This document shows positions 27,789 to 36,110 of a stretch of 55,612 nucleotides of DNA, piece by piece. The notes under the pieces are model-generated. The model ran no database searches, was not told the origin of the DNA, and was given only the letters and a program-made list of their open reading frames with translations. Position numbers and translations under genes: made by a program. This DNA is from DAOUBP01 sp034432655 (GTDB lineage: Bacteria > Chloroflexota > Anaerolineae > CG2-30-64-16), in contig DAOUBP010000062.1 of NCBI GenBank assembly GCA_034432655.1, forward strand, positions 1 through 55,612, given 5' to 3'. Each line of letters begins with the position of its first letter. The stretch's first letter is position 1.

Positions 27789-30338
27789 TTACGCAGTGGG
27801 CCAGCTGTTGCCCTCGCCGCACGTCTCTTGCATCAACTGGCGCAGCAGGCCGCTGTAGTCGGCCACCAGCTCCTGGGCCGCAGTCAGAGAGCGTCCCTCG
27901 GCCGTGACGTGAAAATGCGGCCGGTCGGCATCGGGCTGGATGAGCACCCATTCCTCGTCGTCCAGGTAGACCTTGATGCCGTCCATGATCTCGTGCCGGA
28001 AACCGGCAAAGTGCTCGCTGAGGCAACGCATTACCCGGCCTTTGGTCTCCCAATCCCCTTCTACCACCAGGCTGGCCATGTAGAACGGCGGCAGATCAGC
28101 GATCACCTCTGACAGCCTGACCTTCTGGCGGGCCAACAGCTCCAGCAGCTTGCCCAACGCCCACAAACTGTCTATGGCCGGATGCAAGGCCGAAAATACA
28201 AAATTGCCTGTGCCGTCACCGGCCATCACCACATCACCGGCTGCGGCGGCCGTCATCAACGCTTGCGGGTCGTTGGGGCAACGGCGGACGTGCCCGCCGT
28301 AACGCTGGGCCAGGCGCTCGAACAACTGCGATTGGTTGGCCGTGACCACGATGGTGCTGCCGGGATAGGCACGAAACACCAACGCGGCCATCGCCGCGCA
28401 CATCACCGGATCGGGCACGTCTACTCCGTTCTCATCCACTACGAACATCTTCTCGCCGCCGACATCCAGCCGCACGCCCAGGGTCACATTACGCAACTTG
28501 CCCAAGGCACCGACAATGATGGCAAGCTGGGCACGCTCCTGGCGGAACTCCTCCTGCAAAATCGAGACGCGGTTCGGATCAATGCGGGCGTTGAGAGGCA
28601 CCACCTCCACCCCCAGCCGATCCAGCAGTTCGGGCAGTACCTCGGATGCCGGCGCGTGGGCGTAGTCCACCACGATGCGGAAGCCGGCCTGTTGGATCAA
28701 CCCCACATCCAGCGCACTCAGGTACCCCTTGCTATAGACCTCTGCCACATCTGTGGCATAGTCAATGGTCCCGATGTCCGACATGTAAGCGCGGCGGTAA
28801 TCCTCTCGAAAGAAAGCCCGCTCGATGGCCCGTTCTTGATCCGGGGTCAAGTTCAAACCATCGCGGCCGAAGAAACGAATGTCCACCACGCGCTGGTCAT
28901 AGGGAGATAGTCGGATATGGACGCCACCTTCTGCCTCCCCCACGCGTGTGTAGTAACGAGCCACCGGGATCGGCACTGTGCGAAGGTCAACCACGTGGTT
29001 GCCGGCGGAGGGAAGGCCTGAAATCAGCGCGCGTTTGATCATGCGCGGGCTGCGGTGCGGATCGCGGTTGATGGTAACCGTGCTGCCCTTGGGCAACACC
29101 GTGCCGAACGCGGCGCCTAACCGGGCCACCATGTCCGGCGTCAGGTCTACGTTCACCATGCCGGTAACGCCAAAGCGACCGAACAGCGCTTTGCGGCCCT
29201 GAGAGCCCCAGATCAGGCTATGGCTCAAGATGGCGCCGGACTCCACCTCCTTGTGGGGCCAGATCTTGACCCCGGGCCTGATCACCGCGTCCTCGCCGAT
29301 CACCGTGTAGTCCCCCACCACGGCACCCTCAAACACCCGCGACCTGGCCTTCAGGCTGCACTGCCGGCCCACGACTGCGCCGTGCACCTCGGCCCCTTCC
29401 CCTATGTAACAGTTGCGCCAGATCACACTGCGGTTCACCCGTGCCCGGTTGTCCACGATGGTGTAATCACGAATCACGGCCGGGCCGTGGATTACCACCC
29501 CGCCTTTGATCTTCACTTCCTCGCCGAGAAAAATCGGGCCGTACAACTGAGCGTCAGGCGCGATCTCAACCGGGCCGCCGGTCCAGATGTCACCGCCGAT
29601 ATGCTGGCCGATCTCGCCCAGGTACACACGGCGGCTCAGCAGGTCGGCGTTGGCCCGCTGATACTCGCTCAAAGTGCCGATGTCACACCAATAGCCTTGC
29701 GCCACGTAGCCATACAGCGCCTCCCCGCTGGCCAGCAGACGGGGGAAGATATGCTGGCTCCAGTCCACCAGCTGGCTCTCAGGCACACGCGCCAGCAGCT
29801 CCGGCTGCACCACATAGATGCCCGTGTTCACCGTGTCCGAAGTTACGGAACCCCACTTGGGCTTCTCCAGAAACTGTGTAACGCGGCCATCCTCCCGCAC
29901 ATTGATCACACCGAACTCCAACGGGTCGGTCACCTGATAAAGAGCCATGGTCAGCAACGCGTTCCGGTCCTTGTGAAAGGCGACCAGGTCGGTCAAGTTG
30001 AAATCGGTCAGCGCATCGCCGCTGATCACCAGGAACGGCTCATCGGCGGGGAGATACGCCTGCGCGTGTTTCACGCTGCCGGCCGTCCCCAGCGGGACCT
30101 CCTCCACCACATACTCGATCGTGATGCCCAGGCTTTTGCCATCTCCGAAGTAGTCCTGGATCTGAGACGGCAAGTACTGCAAAGTAATGATCACCTCGTG
30201 GATACCGTGGGCCTTGAGGAGATAGAGGATGTGGCCCAGCACCGGCCGGTTGACAACCGGCAGCATGGGCTTGGGTCGCGACAAAGTCAGCGGTCGCAGG
30301 CGAGAGCCCTCACCGCCGGCCATTACCACAGCTTTCAT
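27789..30338 (-). CDS. NDP-sugar pyrophosphorylase with left-handed beta-helix and degenerate phosphomannomutase domain
   Basis: The 849-residue protein has three parts. A nucleotidyltransferase domain (about 1-230) begins MKAVVMAGGEGSRLRPLT. A hexapeptide-repeat beta-helix spans about 250-375. The C-terminal half (about 380-849) resembles phosphohexomutases but has lost the catalytic serine loop (SGLPSAGNHV replaces TASHNP) and the DGDADR loop (GDGTGNF). It is usually annotated mannose-1-phosphate guanylyltransferase. The mutase half is probably regulatory, with real mutase activity supplied by the next gene. The start at 30338 has AAGGAA upstream; the longer frame lacks support. Confidence 0.88.
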   Translation of the reverse strand: MKAVVMAGGEGSRLRPLTLSRPKPMLPVVNRPVLGHILYLLKAHGIHEVIITLQYLPSQIQDYFGDGKSLGITIEYVVEEVPLGTAGSVKHAQAYLPADEPFLVISGDALTDFNLTDLVAFHKDRNALLTMALYQVTDPLEFGVINVREDGRVTQFLEKPKWGSVTSDTVNTGIYVVQPELLARVPESQLVDWSQHIFPRLLASGEALYGYVAQGYWCDIGTLSEYQRANADLLSRRVYLGEIGQHIGGDIWTGGPVEIAPDAQLYGPIFLGEEVKIKGGVVIHGPAVIRDYTIVDNRARVNRSVIWRNCYIGEGAEVHGAVVGRQCSLKARSRVFEGAVVGDYTVIGEDAVIRPGVKIWPHKEVESGAILSHSLIWGSQGRKALFGRFGVTGMVNVDLTPDMVARLGAAFGTVLPKGSTVTINRDPHRSPRMIKRALISGLPSAGNHVVDLRTVPIPVARYYTRVGEAEGGVHIRLSPYDQRVVDIRFFGRDGLNLTPDQERAIERAFFREDYRRAYMSDIGTIDYATDVAEVYSKGYLSALDVGLIQQAGFRIVVDYAHAPASEVLPELLDRLGVEVVPLNARIDPNRVSILQEEFRQERAQLAIIVGALGKLRNVTLGVRLDVGGEKMFVVDENGVDVPDPVMCAAMAALVFRAYPGSTIVVTANQSQLFERLAQRYGGHVRRCPNDPQALMTAAAAGDVVMAGDGTGNFVFSALHPAIDSLWALGKLLELLARQKVRLSEVIADLPPFYMASLVVEGDWETKGRVMRCLSEHFAGFRHEIMDGIKVYLDDEEWVLIQPDADRPHFHVTAEGRSLTAAQELVADYSGLLRQLMQETCGEGNSWPTA

Positions 30339-30389
30339 AGAGATTCCTTTGTTGCCAGGATATATGCCAGGTGCGTGCTGACGCAAAGC

Positions 30390-30418
30390 ATCATACCACA
30401 ACTGTAAGGGGCTCCCAA
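30390..30418 (-). promoter_or_regulatory. Promoter of the NDP-sugar pyrophosphorylase operon
   Basis: On the minus strand TTGGGA (30413-30418), a 17-bp spacer and TATGAT (30390-30395, preceded by TGG) lie about 50 nt before the start codon. Confidence 0.6.
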
Positions 30419-30457
30419 AGTCTGCTGGCAGGATTTCGGCCCTCTTCAGCCGTATGC

Positions 30458-30463
30458 TATACT
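30458..30463 (+). promoter_or_regulatory. Extended -10 element placed for leaderless mutS2 mRNA
   Basis: TGC-TATACT ends 7 nt before the mutS2 ATG at 30471, so transcription would start at or next to the A of the start codon. No Shine-Dalgarno is present. Confidence 0.55.
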
Positions 30464-30470
30464 GGAAAAC

Positions 30471-32936
30471 ATGGATGCACGTAGTCTACGCGTATTGGAA
30501 TTCGATCGCGTTCGGGAGCGGCTGGCGCAGCACGCCTCCTTCTCCCTGGGCCGTGAACGCGCCCTGACCCTGCTGCCCACGGATGACCTGCGCGAAGCAC
30601 AGGCCTGGCAGGCCGAAACGCGCGAGGCGCGGCGGTTGCTGGCGGAAAAAAGCGATGTCCACCTGGGCGGCGTGCATGACTTGCGTCCCCTGGTGGAACA
30701 GGCCGTGCGCGGCAGCACGTTGCTGCCGCTCGACCTGCTGAACATCCGCAACACCCTGACACGGGCGCGCACCTTGCAACGGATGTTGGGCCGGCTGGCG
30801 GAACAGTTCCCCCATGTGGCCGATATCGCCGGCCGCATCGCAGTGCCCCCTAACCTGATCGAAGAGATCACGCGCTGCATTGACGACCGCGGCGAGGTGA
30901 CAGACAACGCCAGCGATGCCCTGGCGCGCATCCGCCGCGAGCTGCGCGAAGCCCACGCCCGGCTGATGGAACGCCTGCAGCGCATCATCAGCACCCCGGC
31001 CAACCTGCCGCTGCTGCAAGAAGCGTTGATCACCCAGCGCCAGGGCCGTTATGTCATCCCCTTACGGGCCGAGTTCAAGGGCCGCATCCCCGGCCTGGTG
31101 CACGATCAATCGGGCAGCGGGGCCACCTTGTTCATCGAGCCACTGGCCGTGGTAGACCTCAATAACCGGTGGCGTGAGGCCCAACTGGCCGAGCAGGAGG
31201 AAATTCAACGTATCCTGGCCGCGCTGACGGGGCTGGTTGCAGCTTCAGCCGGCCAGATTACCAGCACGGTCGAGGCGTTGGGGGACCTGGACCTGGTCTT
31301 CGCCAGGGCGCGTTACGCCAACGAGCTGCGCGCGGTGGAACCGATTCTGGTGCCGTTCAAACGAATCAGCGAATCAACAAATCAGCGAATCAGCGAATCC
31401 CACAGGAAGGAGGCTGCGCACTCAGCGAGTCAGCCATCCACCATCAGCCATCCCGGCAGCACCCTGGCGTTCATCAAGGCCCGTCATCCGCTGCTGGACC
31501 CGCTCACCGTGGTGCCGGTGGACATCTACCTGGAAGATGACTACTTCGTTGTTGTGATCACCGGCCCCAACACCGGCGGCAAGACGGTCTCGCTGAAAAC
31601 CACCGGCCTGCTGACGTTGATGGCCCAGGCAGGCATGGCCATCCCAGCGGATGAAGGCTCGCGGGTTTCGGTGTTCGCGGACGTCTTCGCCGACATCGGT
31701 GACGAGCAGAGCATCGAGCAGAGCCTGTCCACCTTTTCGTCCCACATGACGCATATTGTGGACATCCTGGCGCGGGCCGATGAGCGCTCGCTGGTATTGC
31801 TGGACGAGTTGGGGGCCGGCACCGACCCTGAGGAAGGTGCTGCGCTGGCACAGGCGCTGTTGAAGACGCTGTTGGCTCGCCGGATCACCACTTTTGCCAC
31901 TACCCACTACTCGGAGCTGAAGGTTTTCGCGCATACCACGCCGTTTGTGGTCAACGCCAGCGTGGAATTCGACATCCAAACCCTCAGCCCGACTTATAAG
32001 CTGAGTATCGGGCTGCCCGGCCGCTCCAACGCGTTCGCCATTGCGCGCCGGCTGGGGCTGGCCGAGGAGATCGTGGCTCAGGCCGAGGCGCTGATGTCGC
32101 CGCAGTCCCTGGAGGCTGACGCAATGCTGGCGGAGATCAAACGCGCCCGCGAGGCCGCGTTGACGGCCGAAGCCGAAGCCAAAGCAACCTTGCGCAGGGC
32201 CGAAGCGTTGAAAGCCGATCTGAGCTACCGGCTGGCCAAAGTCGAAGAGGCACGGCGGGAGGTGCTGGCCGAGGCCCGCGGCCAGGCCGAGGCCGAACTG
32301 GCGGGCCTGCGCGCAGACATCGAACGCATCCGCGCGCAGCTGACAGCCCTGACCAGCGGCAACCTGACGCCGGCCGACAAGAGCTTGCACGACAAATGGC
32401 TGGCCGAGGCCGCCGAGGTCCTGGCGCGGCGCGCCGCCCAGGCACAGCCCTTGCCCCCGCCGCGGCCCGCCGAACCGTTGGTGGTCGAAGGCCCGCTGCA
32501 GGTCGGAGATCAGGTCTGGATCGAGTCGCTCCAGGCGGCCGGCGAGATCGTGGGTATGAGCGGCAACGAGGCCGAGGTGAAGGTAGGATCCTTCCGGGTG
32601 CGCATGAACCCCAACCGCCTGACGCTGCGCCAGCGCGGGGGCCAGCCGGCGATCCAGGCCAGTGGCGTGCAGCCCCGGCCACCCAGCCCCGGCATGGAGC
32701 TCGACCTGCGCGGGATGACGGTGGATGACATGCTGATCGAGCTCGACCGCTATCTGGACATGGCCTATCGGGCCGGCCTGCCGTTCGTGCGCATCATCCA
32801 CGGCAAGGGCACCGGCGCCTTGCGCCAGGCTGTCCGGGATGAGCTGAAGGGCCATTCCCTGGTCAGCGAATTCCGGCCTGGGGAGCCGGGCGAGGGCGGT
32901 GAGGGTGTCACAGTGGCCAAACTGGTGCAACACTGA
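30471..32936 (+). CDS. mutS2: Endonuclease MutS2
   Basis: This 821-residue protein is longer than the usual 780 or so. The ATPase domain has Walker A GPNTGGKT (365-372), a DEQSIEQSLSTFSSHM segment and LDELGAGTDPEEGAALAQAL. A coiled-coil region (about 545-640) is followed by a KOW-like segment and a C-terminal Smr nuclease domain (about 742-821, LDLRGMTVDDML and HGKGTGALR). MutS2 acts in recombination control and ribosome rescue, not classical mismatch repair. About 28 extra residues (299-326) are encoded by a tandem-word insertion at 31365-31450. It starts an operon with the next two genes. Confidence 0.96.
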   Translation: MDARSLRVLEFDRVRERLAQHASFSLGRERALTLLPTDDLREAQAWQAETREARRLLAEKSDVHLGGVHDLRPLVEQAVRGSTLLPLDLLNIRNTLTRARTLQRMLGRLAEQFPHVADIAGRIAVPPNLIEEITRCIDDRGEVTDNASDALARIRRELREAHARLMERLQRIISTPANLPLLQEALITQRQGRYVIPLRAEFKGRIPGLVHDQSGSGATLFIEPLAVVDLNNRWREAQLAEQEEIQRILAALTGLVAASAGQITSTVEALGDLDLVFARARYANELRAVEPILVPFKRISESTNQRISESHRKEAAHSASQPSTISHPGSTLAFIKARHPLLDPLTVVPVDIYLEDDYFVVVITGPNTGGKTVSLKTTGLLTLMAQAGMAIPADEGSRVSVFADVFADIGDEQSIEQSLSTFSSHMTHIVDILARADERSLVLLDELGAGTDPEEGAALAQALLKTLLARRITTFATTHYSELKVFAHTTPFVVNASVEFDIQTLSPTYKLSIGLPGRSNAFAIARRLGLAEEIVAQAEALMSPQSLEADAMLAEIKRAREAALTAEAEAKATLRRAEALKADLSYRLAKVEEARREVLAEARGQAEAELAGLRADIERIRAQLTALTSGNLTPADKSLHDKWLAEAAEVLARRAAQAQPLPPPRPAEPLVVEGPLQVGDQVWIESLQAAGEIVGMSGNEAEVKVGSFRVRMNPNRLTLRQRGGQPAIQASGVQPRPPSPGMELDLRGMTVDDMLIELDRYLDMAYRAGLPFVRIIHGKGTGALRQAVRDELKGHSLVSEFRPGEPGEGGEGVTVAKLVQH
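31365..31450 (+). repeat. In-frame tandem-word insertion within mutS2
   Basis: Variants of aatcagcg are repeated at least five times (ISESTNQRISES in translation), followed by cagccatccaccatcagcc words. It lies just before the ATPase domain of MutS2 in a place where homologues are continuous. The length keeps the frame open. Confidence 0.65.
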
Positions 32937-32954
32937 TCCCTGGAGAAGAGGACG

Positions 32955-33446
32955 ATGCCTTTCGCTTCCATTGCCAAAACCCTGCGTCAACACCATGGCA
33001 TCGAACACGCGACCGTCACCTTGTTGACCCAGCGCCTGCCCGGCGTACGCGTGATCGCGCACAGCGACCTGACAGGCTTCACCGTGGTGGGAGATGTGGA
33101 CACGGACACCTTGCGCGCGATCGTTGAGGAGGCGCTGGCACGGCTGCAACGCGGGGAAAAGGGCCTGGCCGTGCATCCCAACTGCGGCACCAATCTGGTC
33201 ACCGCGGGAACGCTGGCCGGGCTGGCGGCCTTGTTGCTGGCCTCTGGGCGGAACCGGTCCTGGTGGGATCGGCTGCCCAGCGCGATCCTGGGCGCAACCC
33301 TGGCCCTGCTGACGGCCGGGCCGGCCGGCTACTGGATGCAGACCAACGTCACCACCAGCGCCGATGTCGCCGGGCTGCGCGTGGCCGCGGTCCAGCGGAT
33401 CGCGGGTGGGCCGGTGGTGCGTCACCGGGTCATTATCCAACGATGA
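32955..33446 (+). CDS. DUF6391-like membrane protein
   Basis: This 163-residue protein starts with a short helix carrying HHGIEHATVTLLTQR, resembling the HALEHATVHLL motif of DUF6391, and has HPNCGTNLVTAGTLAGLAALLL before two membrane helices (about 75-95 and 107-125). Its function is unknown. It lies 18 nt after mutS2 and overlaps holA by four bases (ATGA). The family name is from memory of the motif and should be checked. Confidence 0.6.
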   Translation: MPFASIAKTLRQHHGIEHATVTLLTQRLPGVRVIAHSDLTGFTVVGDVDTDTLRAIVEEALARLQRGEKGLAVHPNCGTNLVTAGTLAGLAALLLASGRNRSWWDRLPSAILGATLALLTAGPAGYWMQTNVTTSADVAGLRVAAVQRIAGGPVVRHRVIIQR

Positions 33447-34495
33447 TCACCCTGATCCACGGTCCGGCCGAGCTGTTGCGTGCCGAAGCGCTGGCTAAAA
33501 TCCAGGCCGCGATCGCCCCCGATCCCGAGCTGGCTGCGCTCAACACCGTCCGCCTGGACGGCCGCACCATCACGCTGGCCGCACTGCAAAACGCCTGCGA
33601 TACGTTGCCGTTCCTGGCCGAACAGCGCCTGGTGGTTGTGGAGAACTTGTGCGCGCGGCTGGCCGGGCCAACCAGGCGCCAGGACAAGACGTCGCCGCCG
33701 GAGGCCGAAGAGCCCGAGCCGACCGAGGCCGCTCAGACCCCAGAAGACCTCCGCGGGCAGGCCCGGGCGTTCCTGGCCTACTTGCCGCAGGTGCCGGCCA
33801 GCACAGAGCTGGTGTTACTGGAGGCCGATAGCGCCAGCGGCCCGGTCTTGCGCAAAGTTCAGGAACTGGCCCGGGGTGGCCAGGCGCGGATCATCCTGTG
33901 CGAGAAACCGCGCAAGAACGAACTGCCTGATTGGATTCGTGCCAGAGCGCGATTGCGCGGCGTGAAGCTTGACGCCGGCGCGGTGCAGGACCTGGCGGAA
34001 TTCATCGGCGATGACCTGCGTCTGATTGACCAGGAACTGATCAAGTTGGGGGACTACGCAGCGGGGCGGACCGTCACCCGGGACGATGTGCGCGCGCTGG
34101 TGCCGGCCACCCGGGCGGCCAACGTGTTCGAGCTGGTGGATGCGCTGGGCTCCGGGGATGGGCCCACCGCCGGCCGGCTCATGCATCACGCGTTGGAAGT
34201 GGACGGTGAGCCACCGTTGCGGCTATTGGCGATGATCGCCCGCCAGTATCGCCTGTTGATCCAGGTGAAAGCGCTCCAGGCACAGGGCGCGCGGCCCTCG
34301 GAGATCGCGCAAACACTGAATATCGGCGAATGGACCGTGCCCCGGTTCGTCAGCCAGGCCAACCGGCACACCTTCAACCGCCTGGAGCGCGCCATGGAAC
34401 GCATCGTGGCAGCCGACGAAGCGATCAAGACCGGCCGGCTGACCGATCATGAGGCGCTGGATGTCCTGCTCGCCGAACTGATCGCGGTCACGTAA
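33443..34495 (+). CDS. holA: DNA polymerase III subunit delta
   Basis: The 350-residue clamp-loader subunit begins MITLIHGPAELLRAEALAKI, followed by TLPFLAEQRLVVVEN. The AAA+ lid and collar follow (DLAEFIGDDLRLIDQELIKL and NVFELVDALGSGD), then the oligomerisation helix region LLAMIARQYRLLIQVKAL. Delta opens the beta clamp. The ATG overlaps the preceding stop (ATGA), so translation is coupled. A charged Pro/Glu-rich insert (about 75-105) interrupts the N-terminal domain and is unusual but unlikely to break it. Confidence 0.92.
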   Translation: MITLIHGPAELLRAEALAKIQAAIAPDPELAALNTVRLDGRTITLAALQNACDTLPFLAEQRLVVVENLCARLAGPTRRQDKTSPPEAEEPEPTEAAQTPEDLRGQARAFLAYLPQVPASTELVLLEADSASGPVLRKVQELARGGQARIILCEKPRKNELPDWIRARARLRGVKLDAGAVQDLAEFIGDDLRLIDQELIKLGDYAAGRTVTRDDVRALVPATRAANVFELVDALGSGDGPTAGRLMHHALEVDGEPPLRLLAMIARQYRLLIQVKALQAQGARPSEIAQTLNIGEWTVPRFVSQANRHTFNRLERAMERIVAADEAIKTGRLTDHEALDVLLAELIAVT

Positions 34496-34520
34496 CCGGC
34501 CCCGGCTGCGCTTTAGATTG

Positions 34521-34704
34521 CGGCGTCGTGACGCCGCTCTGGCCGGCGCTGTCCGGGCCTGCGATGATGCAAAAGCGGCGCCGTTGCGCCGCAATCCAAA
34601 ATCCCCGGCGTCGTGACGCCGCTCTGGCCGGCGCTGTCCGGGCCTGCGGATGATGCAAAAGCGGCGCCGTTGCGCCGCAATCCAAAATCCCCGGCGTCGT
34701 GACG
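34521..34704. repeat. Two-hairpin dispersed repeat, tandem copies B
   Basis: An 85-86-bp unit occurs about 2.2 times. Each unit has hairpin 1 ggcgtc-gt-gacgcc, then gctctgg, a GC-rich linker, gatgatgcaaaa, hairpin 2 gcggcgc-cgtt-gcgccgc, and aatccaaaatcccc. The copy at 1-124 has the same layout with hairpin 1 changed on both arms. The repeat fills the gap between holA and the convergent minus-strand operon and could stop transcription from either side. Confidence 0.85.
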
Positions 34705-34710
34705 CCGCCT

Positions 34711-34947
34711 TCACTTCTCGACCCCGACCCAAAAGTGATGGGCCAGGATGCGGCCAGAGGGCACCACTCGCAGCGGACGGCCCTGCCAGGACAGCACCCG
34801 CTCCCCGCCGTCTACCGCACGAGGATTGACGTAACACGTATCCGGCGCCACGCCGAACTTCTGCTGATAGCGCTGTGCCGCCTCGGCGACCTTGGCCGTC
34901 AGATCGCGGCGCGGATCATCGTCAAACCAAAGCAGTCCCGTCAACAT
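34711..34947 (-). CDS. Small hypothetical protein, last gene of the SOS-linked operon
   Basis: This protein has 78 residues. GGGGAGG is 6 nt upstream of the ATG at 34947; a TTG five codons earlier would overlap that site and is rejected. The sequence MLTGLLWFDDDPRRDL and RYQQKFGVAPDTCYVNP suggests a compact alpha/beta domain. It ends in HHFWVGVEK. No family is recognised with certainty. It shares strand and order with the ATPase gene at 36111, but 268 nt separate it from its upstream neighbour, so it might have its own signals. Confidence 0.7.
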   Translation of the reverse strand: MLTGLLWFDDDPRRDLTAKVAEAAQRYQQKFGVAPDTCYVNPRAVDGGERVLSWQGRPLRVVPSGRILAHHFWVGVEK

Positions 34948-35009
34948 GGCAAACCTCCCCAAAGTACCCCTCAGCCCGCCCGGAAAAATGCCCGCCGGCT
35001 GTCCTGGAC

Positions 35010-35062
35010 TCGAGGCTTCAGCCGGTTGTTCGCGGAGACAACCAGACCGGCTAGAGCCTCGA
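35010..35062. repeat. REP-like palindrome, gcttcagccggt family, copy 2
   Basis: tcgaggcttcagccggt pairs with accggctagagcctcga with two mismatches around a 19-nt loop. It lies in the gene-free stretch 34948-35215. That stretch also has a smaller hairpin at about 35101-35127 (tagggcgact/agttgcccta) that could terminate the upstream gene; nothing else was recognised there. Confidence 0.65.
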
Positions 35063-35215
35063 ATCCGGTTCGCGTTTTCGTGGGCTGTGGCGCCGCGCTA
35101 TAGGGCGACTCATGGGGAGTTGCCCTACCACTTTTCCCTCCTGGCGGAAGGCAGGGAAACCACAGCCCCCATTGCAAAGCCGACCTTTGCCGGCTGGGTT
35201 AGTCAGCATGGGCAC

Positions 35216-35596
35216 CTAACCTGACAGTGCGCCCCTTTCCGTGGCGAACGGCGCCAGATGGCCGGACGGCCCTAACGCCACAAGCTCCGGCGCGAGCCGC
35301 TTTGCATCACGACGCCGGGTTGGCGGCGCAGGAAAGCGGGGCATGGCCTGGATGCGTGCCCACCAGCGTCGAAGCAGGGAAGGCCAGCGGCGCATCTGCC
35401 ACACTCCCGTCTTGCTCACCCACCCCACCTCGTACGGGCCTTCCGGCGTGCGCAGGCGATAGCGCCGCTCGCGGCCGCGCATGTACACCTCTGCCACGCA
35501 CAGCACCCGCACCTGGCGCCCCCGCCAGCGGAAAGAGCGCGGGTAAAAGCCATCAGGCGCCATCGTCACTTGAAGCTGGTCTGCATCGAATTTCAC
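35216..35596 (-). CDS. Hypothetical protein with a DUF6504-like core
   Basis: This 126-residue protein starts at a GTG (35596) with GAGGAGG 8 nt upstream. The middle, PRSFRWRGRQVRVLCVAEVY followed by RRYRLRTPEGPYEVGW, resembles DUF6504 domains seen beside translesion-repair genes. The match is from memory and tentative. The C-terminal third is basic and Pro-rich (MPRFPAPPTRRRDAKRL). It is the third gene of the FtsK-like operon, so it would share its DNA-damage control. Confidence 0.65.
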   Translation of the reverse strand: MKFDADQLQVTMAPDGFYPRSFRWRGRQVRVLCVAEVYMRGRERRYRLRTPEGPYEVGWVSKTGVWQMRRWPSLLRRWWARIQAMPRFPAPPTRRRDAKRLAPELVALGPSGHLAPFATERGALSG

Positions 35597-35661
35597 GGCA
35601 AAATCCTCCTCGATCCCTCATAACCTCAACCCTATTGGCCCCGACGCCCGGCCGGGATGGA

Positions 35662-36060
35662 CTATGACCACGACCCACCGGCGCTCCAGGCATCGTCATC
35701 ATCTCCCACGACTCGCAGTCGCGGCAGGCCGGCGTCCAGCGCGGTTTGTGAGGGCGGCAGGAAGTAGGGCTGTTGCATGCCGTTCTGCGCCGGCCACTGG
35801 CCTGGATTGACCACGATCACGGGCGGTTGGGGCAGTTGCGGATAACCGGGGGCAGCCCCCTGAGCCTGCCAGGAGCTTCGCTCGTCCAGCCGTTGGCGCC
35901 GCAACAAAGCCACCAGCAGCAGACTGGTTGGCACGCTGGCCGCCACACCCACAGCCACCCCGATGACCACCGCCATCGCGTCCGTGCTCATGCGTTGTCC
36001 GATGATCAACGCCAGGACTACACCGAAACCGAGCATGGCCGGGATAATCACCCGTTTCAT
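35662..36060 (-). CDS. Small membrane protein in the SOS-linked operon
   Basis: This 132-residue protein has two N-terminal membrane helices (about 4-20 and 29-53) joined by a short loop, then a basic RRQRLDERSS segment and a long Pro/Gln-rich soluble tail ending in acidic GDDDDAW. AAGGAGGG is 6 nt before the ATG. No family is recognised. It lies 50 nt after the FtsK-like ATPase, which lacks membrane helices of its own, so it might anchor that ATPase; this is inference only. Confidence 0.7.
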   Translation of the reverse strand: MKRVIIPAMLGFGVVLALIIGQRMSTDAMAVVIGVAVGVAASVPTSLLLVALLRRQRLDERSSWQAQGAAPGYPQLPQPPVIVVNPGQWPAQNGMQQPYFLPPSQTALDAGLPRLRVVGDDDDAWSAGGSWS

Positions 36061-36110
36061 GTAAGGCCCTCCTTAGGAGAACAGAAAGTCCGGCAATCTG
36101 CCGTCATCCA

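Noticed and set aside
34521..34704. CRISPR-like array
   Set aside because: The units are 85-86 bp, only about 2.2 copies, and repeat throughout; there are no unique spacers and no cas genes.
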